Assembly (NCBI RefSeq): GCF_004912275.1
Contig: NZ_STGY01000086.1
Location: 1-64,000, forward strand
Length of the DNA stretch: 64,000 bases
Reading direction: 5' to 3'
From: Glycomyces buryatensis
GTDB taxonomy: Bacteria > Actinomycetota > Actinomycetes > Mycobacteriales > Micromonosporaceae
The position numbers and the translations under genes are program-made. Under the pieces are notes generated by a model that was not told the origin of the DNA, did not search any database, and worked only from the letters and a program-made list of their open reading frames with translations. Positions 48,779 to 58,931 of the stretch are shown here, in pieces (the stretch's first letter is position 1; each line of letters opens with the position of its first letter).

Positions 48779-50857
48779 TCAGCCCTCGATGAGAACCCGC
48801 ACGTCCCACGGGCCCAGCCGGAGCGACTCGCCCGCGGCGAAGTGGCTCTCGGAGAGCGGATCGTGAACGGCCGCAGGCAGTTCGAAGTCGGCTTCGGTCC
48901 ATGACCAGTTGTGGATGAACCTGACCCGGCGACCGTCGGCGGTGGTGCCGCTCGTCGCGGTCAGGCTCGGGTTGGCCGGGCGCCACGGATCGGCCGGTGC
49001 GATCCAGTCGAACAGCGCCCTCGCGAAGGCCTGGTTCGGCACCGTCCCCACATACGTGATGCGGCCCTTTCCATGTGCCTTCGTCGAGGCCGCCGCGAAC
49101 TGGCCGTAATGCGGGTGGACATATGAGGCCACCGCGTCGGCTCCCTTGAGCTGCAACCCATCGGCCCAGCGGGTTGCCGCGGCGTCCTCCGGCAGGTTCA
49201 GCGGCGAGTCCGCTCCGGCGGCCACGCCGACCTGATCGGTGAGATTCGCGAACTCGTCGTACCAAGCACCGGCCGCCTCGGCCAGGCGTCCGGGCTTGAC
49301 GTCCAGGCGCGCCCGGGATTCGGTGTCGCCGTAGCCGGTTCGCGGGCCCATCACCAGGTGCCCGCCTGCGGCCGCGTAATCGCCCAGCCAGTCCAGCAGG
49401 TCGTCGCCCGCGACGTACAGGCCCGACGCCACCAACACCGGGTACTGTGCCGCGGCGGTCTCAGCGTCGCCGAGCTGTTCGGTGTGGACGATGCGCGTCT
49501 GGAGCCCGGCCTCGAAGGCGCCCCGGTAGAACGGGTTCGAGAAACCCTCGTAGCTGTCGCGGTCCGCCTCGCCGTTCTCGCGCGCGAGCTGCGGATGCGC
49601 AGCCAGGCCCCACTGGCTCGACTTCGAGTACAGCACCGCCACATCGGCGTCGGGGATCATGTCGCCGATGAGCGGCCCGGCCTTGCGGAACTCGGCGCCC
49701 AGCCGCGACAGTTCGCGGTAGACGCGACCCGGCTCCAGCGAGTGGGGGAGCACTCCGCCCCAGTACGTCTCGGTTCCGAAGTGGAGGGTGTGCCAGTGCC
49801 AGTACTCGATCATGCGGGCTCCGCGCGAGACCAGCGCCCAACCGGCCTGGCGCCATTGCCCATCGAAGGCCGGCTCGTTGCGCCACGGTTCCCCGATCGC
49901 CTGCGCGTTCGTCTCGGTGACCAGGAACGGCTCCTGCCGCGAGGAGTACATCCGGTCGGCGGAGTGGTACAGCGCCCACGTCCCCTCGGTCTGCCACGAG
50001 TGCGCGTCGCCCTCGGTGCGCGGCAGGGCGAACGCGTCCTGCATGCGGTAGTACGGGTTCCCCGCGGTGACGTCGAGCCGCTCTGAGACGGCCCGGTCGT
50101 CGATCGCCGGACGCGGATAGGAGATACAGGTCGTGACGAACTGGTCCGCGCCGGCGTACTCGCGCGCGATGTCCGCCTGCCAACCGATGAACTCGGTGGT
50201 CAACTGCGCCTGGAAGCGCCGCCACGCGAGCGTGTACTGCGGCTGGGCATTCCCGTCGGGCCGCCACAGGTCGGCCCAGGTGGACAGCCGGTGCGACCAG
50301 TAGACCAGGCCCCATTCTCGGTTCAGCGTCTCGACGTCGCCGTAGGTGTGCCGCAGGTGATCCACGAACTGCTGGAAGACGCCTTCGTTGTGGAAGATTT
50401 GCAGGCCCGGTTCGTTGTCGACCTGGAAGCCGATGACCGCCGGGTGGTCGGCGTAGCGCTCCAGGATCTTGCGGATGACCCGCTCGGCGTGGAACTTGAA
50501 GGCCGCGTGGGTGTAGTCGACCTCCTGGCGTCCGCCCCAGCCGATGCGCCGGCCGGTGTGGTGCTCCCCGGCGATCTCGGGGTAGAGCCGCGCCAGCCAC
50601 GGCGGTACCGCGTATGTCGGCGTGCCCACGATGACGGCGATCCCGCGTTCGTGCGCCCCGTCCAGCACCGGCTGGAGCCAGTCCAGATCGAAGCGGCCGT
50701 TCTCCGGTTCCCAAGTGCTCCACACCGATTCGCCGACTCGGATGACCGAGAACCCGGCCTCGACCATCTGGTCCAGGTCATTTTTGAGCCGGGGTTCAGG
50801 CTGGTACTCGTGGTAGTACGCCGCCCCGAAGAGGATCGGGTTGGGCCAGTTGCTCAT
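48779..50857 (-). CDS. Beta-galactosidase, GH42 family
   Basis: This 692-residue cytosolic glycosidase removes terminal beta-galactosyl residues. The acid/base Glu lies in GFQVDNEPGL near residue 150 and the nucleophile Glu in FLVTETNAQAIG near 315; the N-terminal TIM barrel (1-390), trimerisation domain (about 400-600) and C-terminal beta domain are all present at family length. It is the last gene of a LacI-controlled sugar import operon. The Bacillus YesZ of the rhamnogalacturonan locus is the same family, so galactan side chains of pectin are likely substrates; this is inference. Confidence 0.95.
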   Translation of the reverse strand: MSNWPNPILFGAAYYHEYQPEPRLKNDLDQMVEAGFSVIRVGESVWSTWEPENGRFDLDWLQPVLDGAHERGIAVIVGTPTYAVPPWLARLYPEIAGEHHTGRRIGWGGRQEVDYTHAAFKFHAERVIRKILERYADHPAVIGFQVDNEPGLQIFHNEGVFQQFVDHLRHTYGDVETLNREWGLVYWSHRLSTWADLWRPDGNAQPQYTLAWRRFQAQLTTEFIGWQADIAREYAGADQFVTTCISYPRPAIDDRAVSERLDVTAGNPYYRMQDAFALPRTEGDAHSWQTEGTWALYHSADRMYSSRQEPFLVTETNAQAIGEPWRNEPAFDGQWRQAGWALVSRGARMIEYWHWHTLHFGTETYWGGVLPHSLEPGRVYRELSRLGAEFRKAGPLIGDMIPDADVAVLYSKSSQWGLAAHPQLARENGEADRDSYEGFSNPFYRGAFEAGLQTRIVHTEQLGDAETAAAQYPVLVASGLYVAGDDLLDWLGDYAAAGGHLVMGPRTGYGDTESRARLDVKPGRLAEAAGAWYDEFANLTDQVGVAAGADSPLNLPEDAAATRWADGLQLKGADAVASYVHPHYGQFAAASTKAHGKGRITYVGTVPNQAFARALFDWIAPADPWRPANPSLTATSGTTADGRRVRFIHNWSWTEADFELPAAVHDPLSESHFAAGESLRLGPWDVRVLIEG

Positions 50858-50890
50858 GGGTGGTTTCCTTTCCTATCGCCAGATCGAAAC

Positions 50891-50925
50891 GGGTCGGGCG
50901 CCGCTTTCGCATCGGCGCCCGACCC
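50891..50925 (-). terminator. Intercistronic hairpin before the GH42 gene
   Basis: 13-bp perfect arms (50891-50903 and 50913-50925) with a 9-nt loop between permease stop and GH42 start; no T-run. It probably tunes or protects the mRNA rather than ending it fully. Confidence 0.6.
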
Positions 50926-50935
50926 GGGTATTCGG

Positions 50936-51817
50936 TTACTGCTTGACGGCGCCCGCGACCAGACCGGACTGCCAGTACCGCTGGAGGTACAGGAATGCGA
51001 TGACCAGGGGGATGATCGACAGCATCGACCCGGTGACCACCAGGGACACCAGGTCGCCGCTGGCCCCGCCGGCCGCTGCGGCCTGGCCCTGCCACCGCGC
51101 CAGGCCGACCGTGATCGGATACAGCTCGGGGTCGTTGAGCATGATCAGCGGCAGGAAGTAGTTGTTCCAGGTGTGCACCAGAGCGAACAGCAGCACCGTC
51201 GCGAAGCCGGGCGCGAGCAGCCGCAGCGTCACCTGGAAGAAGATCCGCGCCTCGCTCGCTCCGTCGATGCGGGCGGCCTCCAGGAGACTGTCCGGAACCG
51301 CCTGCTCGGCGTAGACGCGCATCAGGAAGAGCCCGAAGGGATTCACCAGTGAGGGCAGGATGATCGCCCACGGCGTGTCGGCGAGCCCGATCTCGCTGAA
51401 CAGCAGGTACGTCGGGATGGCGAGTGCCGTGGTCGGCACCATGACCGCGCCGAGGACGCCCATGAACATGGCGCGGTTGCCCTTGAATCGATACTTGGCG
51501 AAGCCGTACCCGGCCAGGGCCGCCAGGAGCGCGCCGCCGCCGGCGGCGGCGACGGCGTACAGGATGGTGTTGCCCATCCACCTGAGGAAGACGCCGTTGT
51601 CGTACGTCAACGTCTGCTGCAGATTGTCGAAGAAGGCGAAGTCGCCAGAGAACCAAAATCCGAAGGTGGAGAACAGGTCGGCGCTGGACTTGGTGGAGGC
51701 GATGATCAGCCACACCAGCGGCAGCAGGAAGTAGGCGGTGACGGCGAGCAACGCCACCGTGAGGATTGTGCTGCGCTTGCCCTTGGGGCGCTTGAGATTC
51801 AGCTTTGTCGCGGTCAT
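50936..51817 (-). CDS. Carbohydrate ABC transporter permease (MalG-like)
   Basis: This 293-residue permease has six spans and the EAA loop LEAARIDGASEARIFFQVTL near residues 190-210, and matches the MalG/LacG class for galactosides and other oligosaccharides. It starts within the stop of the MalF-like gene (ATGA). The operon has no ATPase, so a shared ATPase is presumed. Confidence 0.93.
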   Translation of the reverse strand: MTATKLNLKRPKGKRSTILTVALLAVTAYFLLPLVWLIIASTKSSADLFSTFGFWFSGDFAFFDNLQQTLTYDNGVFLRWMGNTILYAVAAAGGGALLAALAGYGFAKYRFKGNRAMFMGVLGAVMVPTTALAIPTYLLFSEIGLADTPWAIILPSLVNPFGLFLMRVYAEQAVPDSLLEAARIDGASEARIFFQVTLRLLAPGFATVLLFALVHTWNNYFLPLIMLNDPELYPITVGLARWQGQAAAAGGASGDLVSLVVTGSMLSIIPLVIAFLYLQRYWQSGLVAGAVKQ

Positions 51818-52725
51818 GACCGGCTCCGGCGGTTGGTGACGAACATGAACGCGTACGAGCCGGTCAGGATGACCAGGCCGAGGACGAACGACACGGCGGC
51901 GGCGTAGTTGTACTCCTGCCCGACGAACGCGAGGTTATAGGCGTACAGGTTCGGGGTGTACGCGCTGTCGATGACGGTGGGTGCCAACGAGGCCATGAGG
52001 TTGGGTTCGTTGAACAGCTGGAATGCGCCGATGATCGAGAAGATCAGGCAGACCATGAGTGCCGGGCGCAGCGAGGGGATCTTGATGCTCCACGCGGTGC
52101 GCCACTGCCCGGCTCCGTCGACGCTGGCTGCCTCGTACAGCTCCGTCGGGACGGCCCGCAGCGCGGCGAACAGGATCACCATGTTGTAGCCGGTGAACTC
52201 CCAGAACACGATGTTGGCCAGGGACCCGAGCATGAGGTTGGGGCCGAGGAAGTCCGGTGCGGCCGTGCCGAACATGTCGGCAATCTGCGCGAACGGTCCG
52301 AAGTCCGGCCCGTACAGGAAGCCCCACATGAGGGTGGCGATGACGCCCGGGACGGCGTAGGGCACGAAGATCCCCAGCCTGGCCACCCTCGACAACCGTG
52401 CCAGGCCGGTGTCGAGGACCAGCGCGAAGACCAGGGCCGCGACGAGCATGAGCGGGACCTGGAGGAGGAAGAACATCCCGACCCGGGCGACTCCGCTCCA
52501 CAGCTCCGCGTCCCCGAAGGCCCGGGCGTAGTTCTCGAACCCGACGAAGATCGTGCCGCCGACGAGCTGTTCGCGGAAGAGGCTGAAGTACGCGGCGTAC
52601 AGCAGCGGCACCACGAACATGGCGGCGAAGACGAGCATGAACGGGGCGACGAAGAGGTAGCCGGCCAGCGGGCGCCGCCGTCCGGTCACCGGTTTCGCCT
52701 GTGCGGCATTGCTGGTGGTGGTCAT
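51814..52725 (-). CDS. Carbohydrate ABC transporter permease (MalF-like)
   Basis: This 303-residue permease has six spans and the EAA loop ELYEAASVDGAGQWRTAWSI near residue 195. The ATG at 52723-52725 overlaps the binding-protein stop; the longer frame to 52782 is rejected because it lies inside that gene. It forms the sugar channel with the MalG-like partner. Confidence 0.93.
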   Translation of the reverse strand: MTTTSNAAQAKPVTGRRRPLAGYLFVAPFMLVFAAMFVVPLLYAAYFSLFREQLVGGTIFVGFENYARAFGDAELWSGVARVGMFFLLQVPLMLVAALVFALVLDTGLARLSRVARLGIFVPYAVPGVIATLMWGFLYGPDFGPFAQIADMFGTAAPDFLGPNLMLGSLANIVFWEFTGYNMVILFAALRAVPTELYEAASVDGAGQWRTAWSIKIPSLRPALMVCLIFSIIGAFQLFNEPNLMASLAPTVIDSAYTPNLYAYNLAFVGQEYNYAAAVSFVLGLVILTGSYAFMFVTNRRSRS

Positions 52726-54083
52726 GGCTGCCTCACCGTGAATCCCTGGAACTCGGCGTATTCCTTGATGCGTTCGGCCCACTCTTCGAGTGCCGCAACG
52801 GCATCGGTCCGCTCAGTGAACGCGGTGCCGACGGTTTCGGTGAACTCGGCGTAGACCTGGTCCTGGAACGGCGACCATTGGAAGTCGTCGCTGACGGTTT
52901 CGCTGATCTCGGCGAAGAGGGCGTTGACCTCTTGGCCGCCGTAGAACTCGAGCGGCCGGCCGGTGAATTCGGGGTCCTCCAGCAACGCCGTGGTGGGCGG
53001 GTAGAGGAGCTGCTCGTTGGCCAACTTGGTGGTCGATTCGACGTCGGTGTTGAGGAACTGGGCGAACAGTGCGGCGGGGATCGGGTTCTCGGTGGTGGAC
53101 ATGACCGCCGAGGTCGAGCCGCCCCAGTTGGAGGAGGCCGGTGCGGCCGTGGCGTCCCACTGCGGCAGCGGCGCGACCCTCCAATTGCCGGAGGTGGAAC
53201 TCGCCGCGGTGGAGAGGAAACTGGGAGCCCATGCTGGGGCGAGCCAGGCGGCGTATTTGCCGTTGTTGAGCGCCTGATACCACTGATCGGTGTAGTCGGG
53301 GTCGACCGAGACCAGGCCTTCCTCCGCGAGATCGCTCCAGTACCTGGTGACCCGGACGGCCTCCTCGGAGCCGAGGTCGAGGTGGAAGTCGCCGCCGGAA
53401 CTGCCGGCGAACGGGTTCGACCCCGCCTGCCACAGCAGCGCGGCGTAGAACCCTCCCTGAGCGGGGGGCAGGTTGGTCAGGAAGATCTCGGGGTCGGCCT
53501 CGTGCAGGTCGCGGGCGGCCGCGGCGAACTCGTCCCAGGTTTCGGGGATCTCCAAGTTGTGGGCTTCGAAGATGTCGGTGCGGTAGAGCATTCCCATCGG
53601 ACCGGTGTCCTGCGGGATCGCCCAGACCTCGCCGCCCTCTCCGCTCACCTGCGACCAGGCGAAGTCGACGAACTGGTCGGCCAGGTCGCCGGCGCCGAAG
53701 GGGCGCAGGTCGAGCAGGTGATCGGTGATGGTGAAGGAGGGGATCATCTGGAATTCGAGCTGGGCGACGTCGGGGGCGCCGTTTCCGGCCCGCAGCGCGG
53801 TGCGGAGCTTGGCGTAGTGCGGGGCGCCCTGCCCGGCATTGACGATGTTCACGGTGATGTCCGGGTAGAGCTCTTGGAAGAGGGCGACTTCCTGGTCGAT
53901 ATTGGCCACCCAAGTCCAGAAGTTGATCTCGGTGGGGGTGCTCATCGCCTTGTCGATATCGGATTGGGTGACGTGGGTCGGCGGGGCCGGGGGGCCGCTA
54001 TTGCAGGCGGAGAGCGCCAACGGGCCTGCTAGGGCGGCGGCGACCCCCTTGGCCGCCGACCGGCGGCTGAGACGGGGATTCAT
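52722..54083 (-). CDS. Lipoprotein sugar-binding protein (family 1)
   Basis: This 453-residue extracellular binding protein has a twin-Arg-like signal (LSRRSAAKG) and the lipobox LSAC (Cys27), so it is a lipoprotein possibly exported by Tat. The mature part follows the family 1 pattern (INFWTWVANIDQEV, then APDVAQLEFQMIP). The ATG at 54081-54083 overlaps the LacI gene stop, with AAAGGAAC upstream. The neighbouring beta-galactosidase suggests a galactoside or galacto-oligosaccharide ligand. Confidence 0.92.
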   Translation of the reverse strand: MNPRLSRRSAAKGVAAALAGPLALSACNSGPPAPPTHVTQSDIDKAMSTPTEINFWTWVANIDQEVALFQELYPDITVNIVNAGQGAPHYAKLRTALRAGNGAPDVAQLEFQMIPSFTITDHLLDLRPFGAGDLADQFVDFAWSQVSGEGGEVWAIPQDTGPMGMLYRTDIFEAHNLEIPETWDEFAAAARDLHEADPEIFLTNLPPAQGGFYAALLWQAGSNPFAGSSGGDFHLDLGSEEAVRVTRYWSDLAEEGLVSVDPDYTDQWYQALNNGKYAAWLAPAWAPSFLSTAASSTSGNWRVAPLPQWDATAAPASSNWGGSTSAVMSTTENPIPAALFAQFLNTDVESTTKLANEQLLYPPTTALLEDPEFTGRPLEFYGGQEVNALFAEISETVSDDFQWSPFQDQVYAEFTETVGTAFTERTDAVAALEEWAERIKEYAEFQGFTVRQP

Positions 54084-55171
54084 CACTGTTCCTTTCGTTG
54101 CGGCACTTCGTTGCGCCGGAAGGGAGGTGGGGCGGTTGAGCCGCGGACGACCAGGCGGCGTCCGGGCGCGGGTTCGGCCGTCCTGTCGGCGGTGCCGGGC
54201 TCGGCGGTCGCCGCGCCCGGCAGGTGCCGGAGGAGGAGATCGAGGCCGCGGGTCGCGTCGGCCTCGAAGTCCTGGGGGATGGTGGTCAGGGGAGGGGTGA
54301 GGAAAGCGGCGGCGGGGATGTCGTCGAAGCCGACGATGCTGATGCTTTCGGGAATGCGGCGCCCGGATTCGGCGAGGGCGCCGATGAGCCCGATGGCCAT
54401 GTCGTCGTTGGCGCAGAACACGGCCGTCACCTCGGGGTCACGTGAGAGCTCCAGGCCCGCTTGGTATCCGGAGGCGGGGGTCCAGTCGCCCTCGAACGGG
54501 GGCGGGGCGATGATGCCGCGGTCGGTGTGGGCCTGGCGCCATCCCTTGAGGCGGTCGCGCGCCTCCCACCACCGGCTCGGCCCGCCGATGTGCCAGACCC
54601 GTTCGTGTCCCAGGTCGAGCAGGTGCTCGGTGGCCTCGCGGGAGTCGGCGACGGTGCGTGTCCCGGGGACGGCCTCGGGGATGCCGGATGCCTGGCCGAT
54701 GCTGACGATTGGCGTGTCCGTGTCGAGGCGCAAGGCGGGACCGTCGGCGATCGGTTCGGCGATGACGATGCCGTCCACGCCCTGATCCAGCAGCCAGTCG
54801 ATCGCCTGCTGAAGCGAGTCGGGTTGGTCCTCAACGGTATTGGCGATCATGAAGGAGAATCCGGCGGCCCGGGTGGCGCGCTCCAGTGCGACCAGCAGCG
54901 AGGCCGGGCCGTACAGGGCGGTGCCGAGGGAGACGACGCCGATGCGCTGAGACCGGCCGGTGATGAGGGCGCGGGCGGCGGTATTGGGCCGGTACCCCAA
55001 CTCGGCGGCGGCGGTCAGCACCCGCTCGCGGACGTCGGCGCTGACATAGCGCTCGTTGTTGATGACCCGCGAGACGGTCTTCTGCGAAACCCCGGCCGCG
55101 CGCGCCACATCGGTCATCCCGGGAGGGCGGCGCTTGCCACCGGCATCTTCCGGCGGCGCGTGGGACGGCAT
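54083..55171 (-). CDS. LacI-family transcriptional regulator
   Basis: This 362-residue repressor has a LacI helix-turn-helix (TDVARAAGVSQKTVSRVINN, residues about 19-38) and hinge helix, then a periplasmic-binding-like sugar domain to about residue 325, and a Pro/Arg-rich tail. It is the first gene of the operon it should control, with AGGAG before the ATG. The dyad at 55197-55217 overlaps its own -10 box, giving autoregulation and control of the importer and GH42. Confidence 0.93.
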   Translation of the reverse strand: MPSHAPPEDAGGKRRPPGMTDVARAAGVSQKTVSRVINNERYVSADVRERVLTAAAELGYRPNTAARALITGRSQRIGVVSLGTALYGPASLLVALERATRAAGFSFMIANTVEDQPDSLQQAIDWLLDQGVDGIVIAEPIADGPALRLDTDTPIVSIGQASGIPEAVPGTRTVADSREATEHLLDLGHERVWHIGGPSRWWEARDRLKGWRQAHTDRGIIAPPPFEGDWTPASGYQAGLELSRDPEVTAVFCANDDMAIGLIGALAESGRRIPESISIVGFDDIPAAAFLTPPLTTIPQDFEADATRGLDLLLRHLPGAATAEPGTADRTAEPAPGRRLVVRGSTAPPPFRRNEVPQRKEQ

Positions 55172-55196
55172 GAGGGCTCCTGGGGGAAGCTCTGAC

Positions 55197-55241
55197 TACG
55201 TTGTCATGCGCAACGTACACGGGTTTCTTTTCACGCGTCAA
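55197..55241 (-). promoter_or_regulatory. Promoter with LacI-type operator of the galactoside operon
   Basis: -35 TTGACG (55236-55241) and -10 TACGTT (55212-55217), 18-bp spacer. The perfect dyad TACGTTG-N7-CAACGTA (55197-55217) starts at the -10 box and covers the transcription start. Confidence 0.75.
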
Positions 55242-55472
55242 GGCCTCCGAATTTGAATGCCTCGATATTTTTTGCGGGAGCGTTCCACCTCCCGCGGCCT
55301 CCCGGATACCTCGCCCGGCCCGCGGTACGCTGCCCCGTGGCACGTCCGGTGTCCTCGTTGGACCGCGAATCCACCTTGTGAGGTGCGAAATGTCCGAGAA
55401 TTGTTGGCCGATAGGCGCTGTCGCCGCCTCCGGTTCATCTTTGATTCATCGACCGCCTCCACACTCTGAGTT

Positions 55473-58400
55473 ATGACGCCCTCCCCCCGGAAACGCGTGT
55501 CATGGCGCCTGCCCGCAATCGCGGCGTCCCTGACCGCTGCCCTCACCGCCTCCCTCCTCGCCTACTCCAGCTCCGCCTCGGCCCAGGCCGGCCCGAACGT
55601 GCTCATCAGCGAACTGAGCAACTACGGGGCCGCCGGCAGCGCCGACGAGATCATCGAACTCACCAACTACGGCGACGAGCCGGCCAATATGGACGCCTGG
55701 AGCGTCTACCGCTGCGCCGCAAGCGGATCCCGCGCCTACGAGCCGCAGTTCCCGCCGCTGGAGGGGGTCGTGCTCGACCCCGGCGAGACCTTCCTCATCG
55801 CCAATGCCAAGGGCACCATCGATGACGCGGACGCCTACTACGAGATCAGCACCGCGAACGCCGGATTCGGCGTCCTGCTCCAGGACTCAGGCCGCAATGT
55901 GGTCGACTCCGTCGCCGTCTACGCGCCCGGCGTCGACAGCGAATGCGCCCTCGGCGACACCCCGCTCCGCAATAACCTCAACGGGATTCGCAACGAGACC
56001 TGGCAGCGCACCGGCGACACCGGGACCGACCGGGACGACTTCATCCGGGCCACCCGCACCCCTCGCGAGCCCAACGCCACCGAACCCAATTCGGGTGTGC
56101 AGGCCAGCGATGTGCTCATCTCCGAACTGACCAACGCCGGCCCGGCCGGGAGCTCGGACGACTTCGTCGAGTTCGCGAACTTCGGCTCTGAGGCGGTCGG
56201 CATCGGCGGCTGGCAGTTCTACCGCTGCTGGGGCTCGGGCCAGTCCACACCAGGCAGTCTCCAGTCGACCATCCCGGCGGGCACCGTCCTCGACCCCGGC
56301 GAGGTCTTCGTCACCGCCCACAACTCGGTATCGGTTCCCAGTGGCGTGCAGTCGAATCGATACTCGGTGAGCTTGGCCAACGAGGGTTTCGGCGCGATGC
56401 TGGTCGATGACCACGGCGAGATCCGCGACGCGGTCGGCGTCTACGAGGCCGACGGCGTACACCAGGCCCCCACCGACGGCCCCTGCATTCAGGGCACGGC
56501 CCTCCCGAACCGGCTCGACTTCGGCTGGAACCAGACCTGGCAGCGTACCGGGAACACCGGTGAGAACGCCGCCGACTTCGTCAAGGGCGAACGCACCATC
56601 GGCTCCCTCGCCGAACCGGTCGAGGTGAGCGACCCCGAACCGGTCGAGACCGGCGTCCGCATCAGCGAACTGATCAACACGGGCCCGGGTGGCGGCGCCG
56701 ACGAATTCTTCGAACTGGCCAACTTCGGCGACACCTCCGTCTCCCTGGAAGGCTGGCAGGTCCACCGCTGTCAAGGCGACGGCCGCCGCAGCCCCTCCGA
56801 CCAGATCCCCGTCATCGGCGATGTCGTGCTCGAACCCGGCGACACCTACCTGGCCGTCCACACCGGATCCAGCTACTACCAGGCCGGCGATTACAACGTC
56901 GCCTACGGCACCGGACTCGCCGACGAAGGCTACGGGCTCATGGTCCTCACCGCCGACGGCGGACTGGCCGACAGCGTCGGCGTCTTCAACTCGGGCTACA
57001 GCCCCTGCACCCAAGGGCTGTCACTGATGAACCTCATCGCCACCGGGGACGGCCGGACCCACCAGCGGTTCGAGTCGACCGCCTTCAATGCCGACGACTT
57101 CGTCCCCGCGGCCGCCAGCCCCGGTGTCGTACCGGGCGACCTGCGGGCCCCGACCGACTTCACCGAAGACGAGCTCGCTCCGGTGGAGGTCGAGGCGGCC
57201 GCCCGGCCTCTCGCTCCCCAGACCGCCGCCGAGGTCGCCGATCGCGAGGCCCGGCTCAGCGCCACCGCCGCCCACGCCACCGGCGGCGACTCCGAGCTTT
57301 CTTACCTGGGCTCCCAGGTGATCAGCCTGAACGACCAGACCTCCCGGATCTATACCGGCACCACCGACCAGGCTCCGCCGATCACCCGCCGAATCGGTGG
57401 CGAACAGGAGGCCGACAACGACATCCTCGACGGCGGTGAACCGCTCATCACCGAGGCGAGCGACGGATTCCCTTTCCAGCGCTATGAACTCAGGCTCGAT
57501 GACACCCGGCGAAGCGACTTCGAGCTGACCTGGAGCGGCACCTCCACCGGCACCAACGAACTCCAGATGTACGGCTGGAACCGCCGCGCCGAGACTTGGG
57601 ACCTCCTCGCCGCCGACGGCGGCACCGTCGGAGGACAGATCACCCTCACCGGGACGATCGACGTCGCCGACCACACCAGGGGCCGCATCGTCGACATCCT
57701 CATCCAAGATGGACCCGGGAGCGGCGAGGCCTTCTCCGATGAGGCCGCCGAACCGAACCTGGCGTTCAAGGACCCGGCCGAGTACGACCTGTCGTTCGGC
57801 TTCGTCACCGACACGCAGTACCTCACCGAGGGCTACCGCGACGCCTACGCCGAGATGAACCGCTGGATGGTCACCAACGCCGACGCCCGCGAGATCGACT
57901 ACGTCTCGCACACCGGCGACGTCATCCAGAACTGGCTCAACGGAACCCACTCCTCGGCCCGCGCCACCGACGAGTACGAATTCGCCTCCGATTCCATGTC
58001 CATCCTGGACGAGGCCGGGCTGCCCTACGGCGTCACGCCCGGCAACCACGACAATAAGTGGGGCCGCGAGTCCTCCCTTTACAACCAGTTCTTCCCACCC
58101 CAGCGCTTCGAGGAGAACCCCTGGTACGGAGGGGCGTGGCGCGAGGACGACGGCCAGAACCACTACGACCTCATCGAGGCCGAAGGGGCCCAGTTCCTCA
58201 TCCTCTACCTCGGCTACTACGCCGGCGACGAGGCGATCGAATGGGCCAACCAGGTCATCGCCGACCACCCCGACCACAATGTCGTCTTCGCCACCCACGA
58301 CTACATCAATCCCGAGGGCGAGCACACCAGCGTCGACTCCCTGGAAGGGCGCTGGACCTCGATGGGCGAGCGGTACTGGAACGAGATCATCCTGCCCAAC

Positions 58401-58931
58401 GACAACGTGTTCATGGTCCTGTGCGGCCATTACCACGGCGTCGCCCTCAATATCCAGCGCGACGTCGACGGCGTCGAGGGCCGGACCGTGGTCGAAATGC
58501 TCGCCAACTACCAGGACTTCCAGGACAACGGAAACCAGAACGCCGGGTTCATGCGGCTGCTTCAGTTCGATGTGGACTCAGGTCTGATGGCCGTCAACAC
58601 CTACTCGCCGCTGCGCGACGAGTTCAACGCCTGGGAGTACGACACCGAAGGCCGCTACACCGACGCCGACGACGAATTCACCGTGGAGGTCGACCTGAAC
58701 GCCGTGTACGACAAGCGGGTCGCCACCGACCTCATCACCCCGCATACCGAACGCAGGGAGATCGGCACCGCGACGGCGGGCGACGGCGAGACGACCACCG
58801 TCGACTGGAACGGCCTGAACCGCTGTTCCGACTACCTCTGGTACGTCCAGGCCGCCGCCGCGGACCGCACCGCCCGCTCGGCGGCCGACATCCTGTCCAC
58901 CCCCGACCGAGGAGGCCGCGAATGCGGCTGA
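55473..58931 (+). CDS. Secreted metallophosphoesterase with three lamin-tail domains
   Basis: This 1152-residue exported protein has a signal peptide (residues 1-38, ending SSSASAQAG). Three lamin-tail domains follow at about 43-205, 210-375 and 390-555; each begins ISEL and contains a conserved GW/AW-x-xYRC or HRC segment, and two end with TWQRTG. A linker leads to a calcineurin-like phosphoesterase domain (about 768-1050) with all metal motifs: FVTDTQY, HTGD, GNHD, THDY and CGHYHG. The lamin-tail parts probably bind partner or surface. The substrate could be nucleotides, phospholipid or teichoic acid. There is no clear ribosome site. The next gene overlaps it. Confidence 0.9.
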   Translation: MTPSPRKRVSWRLPAIAASLTAALTASLLAYSSSASAQAGPNVLISELSNYGAAGSADEIIELTNYGDEPANMDAWSVYRCAASGSRAYEPQFPPLEGVVLDPGETFLIANAKGTIDDADAYYEISTANAGFGVLLQDSGRNVVDSVAVYAPGVDSECALGDTPLRNNLNGIRNETWQRTGDTGTDRDDFIRATRTPREPNATEPNSGVQASDVLISELTNAGPAGSSDDFVEFANFGSEAVGIGGWQFYRCWGSGQSTPGSLQSTIPAGTVLDPGEVFVTAHNSVSVPSGVQSNRYSVSLANEGFGAMLVDDHGEIRDAVGVYEADGVHQAPTDGPCIQGTALPNRLDFGWNQTWQRTGNTGENAADFVKGERTIGSLAEPVEVSDPEPVETGVRISELINTGPGGGADEFFELANFGDTSVSLEGWQVHRCQGDGRRSPSDQIPVIGDVVLEPGDTYLAVHTGSSYYQAGDYNVAYGTGLADEGYGLMVLTADGGLADSVGVFNSGYSPCTQGLSLMNLIATGDGRTHQRFESTAFNADDFVPAAASPGVVPGDLRAPTDFTEDELAPVEVEAAARPLAPQTAAEVADREARLSATAAHATGGDSELSYLGSQVISLNDQTSRIYTGTTDQAPPITRRIGGEQEADNDILDGGEPLITEASDGFPFQRYELRLDDTRRSDFELTWSGTSTGTNELQMYGWNRRAETWDLLAADGGTVGGQITLTGTIDVADHTRGRIVDILIQDGPGSGEAFSDEAAEPNLAFKDPAEYDLSFGFVTDTQYLTEGYRDAYAEMNRWMVTNADAREIDYVSHTGDVIQNWLNGTHSSARATDEYEFASDSMSILDEAGLPYGVTPGNHDNKWGRESSLYNQFFPPQRFEENPWYGGAWREDDGQNHYDLIEAEGAQFLILYLGYYAGDEAIEWANQVIADHPDHNVVFATHDYINPEGEHTSVDSLEGRWTSMGERYWNEIILPNDNVFMVLCGHYHGVALNIQRDVDGVEGRTVVEMLANYQDFQDNGNQNAGFMRLLQFDVDSGLMAVNTYSPLRDEFNAWEYDTEGRYTDADDEFTVEVDLNAVYDKRVATDLITPHTERREIGTATAGDGETTTVDWNGLNRCSDYLWYVQAAAADRTARSAADILSTPDRGGRECG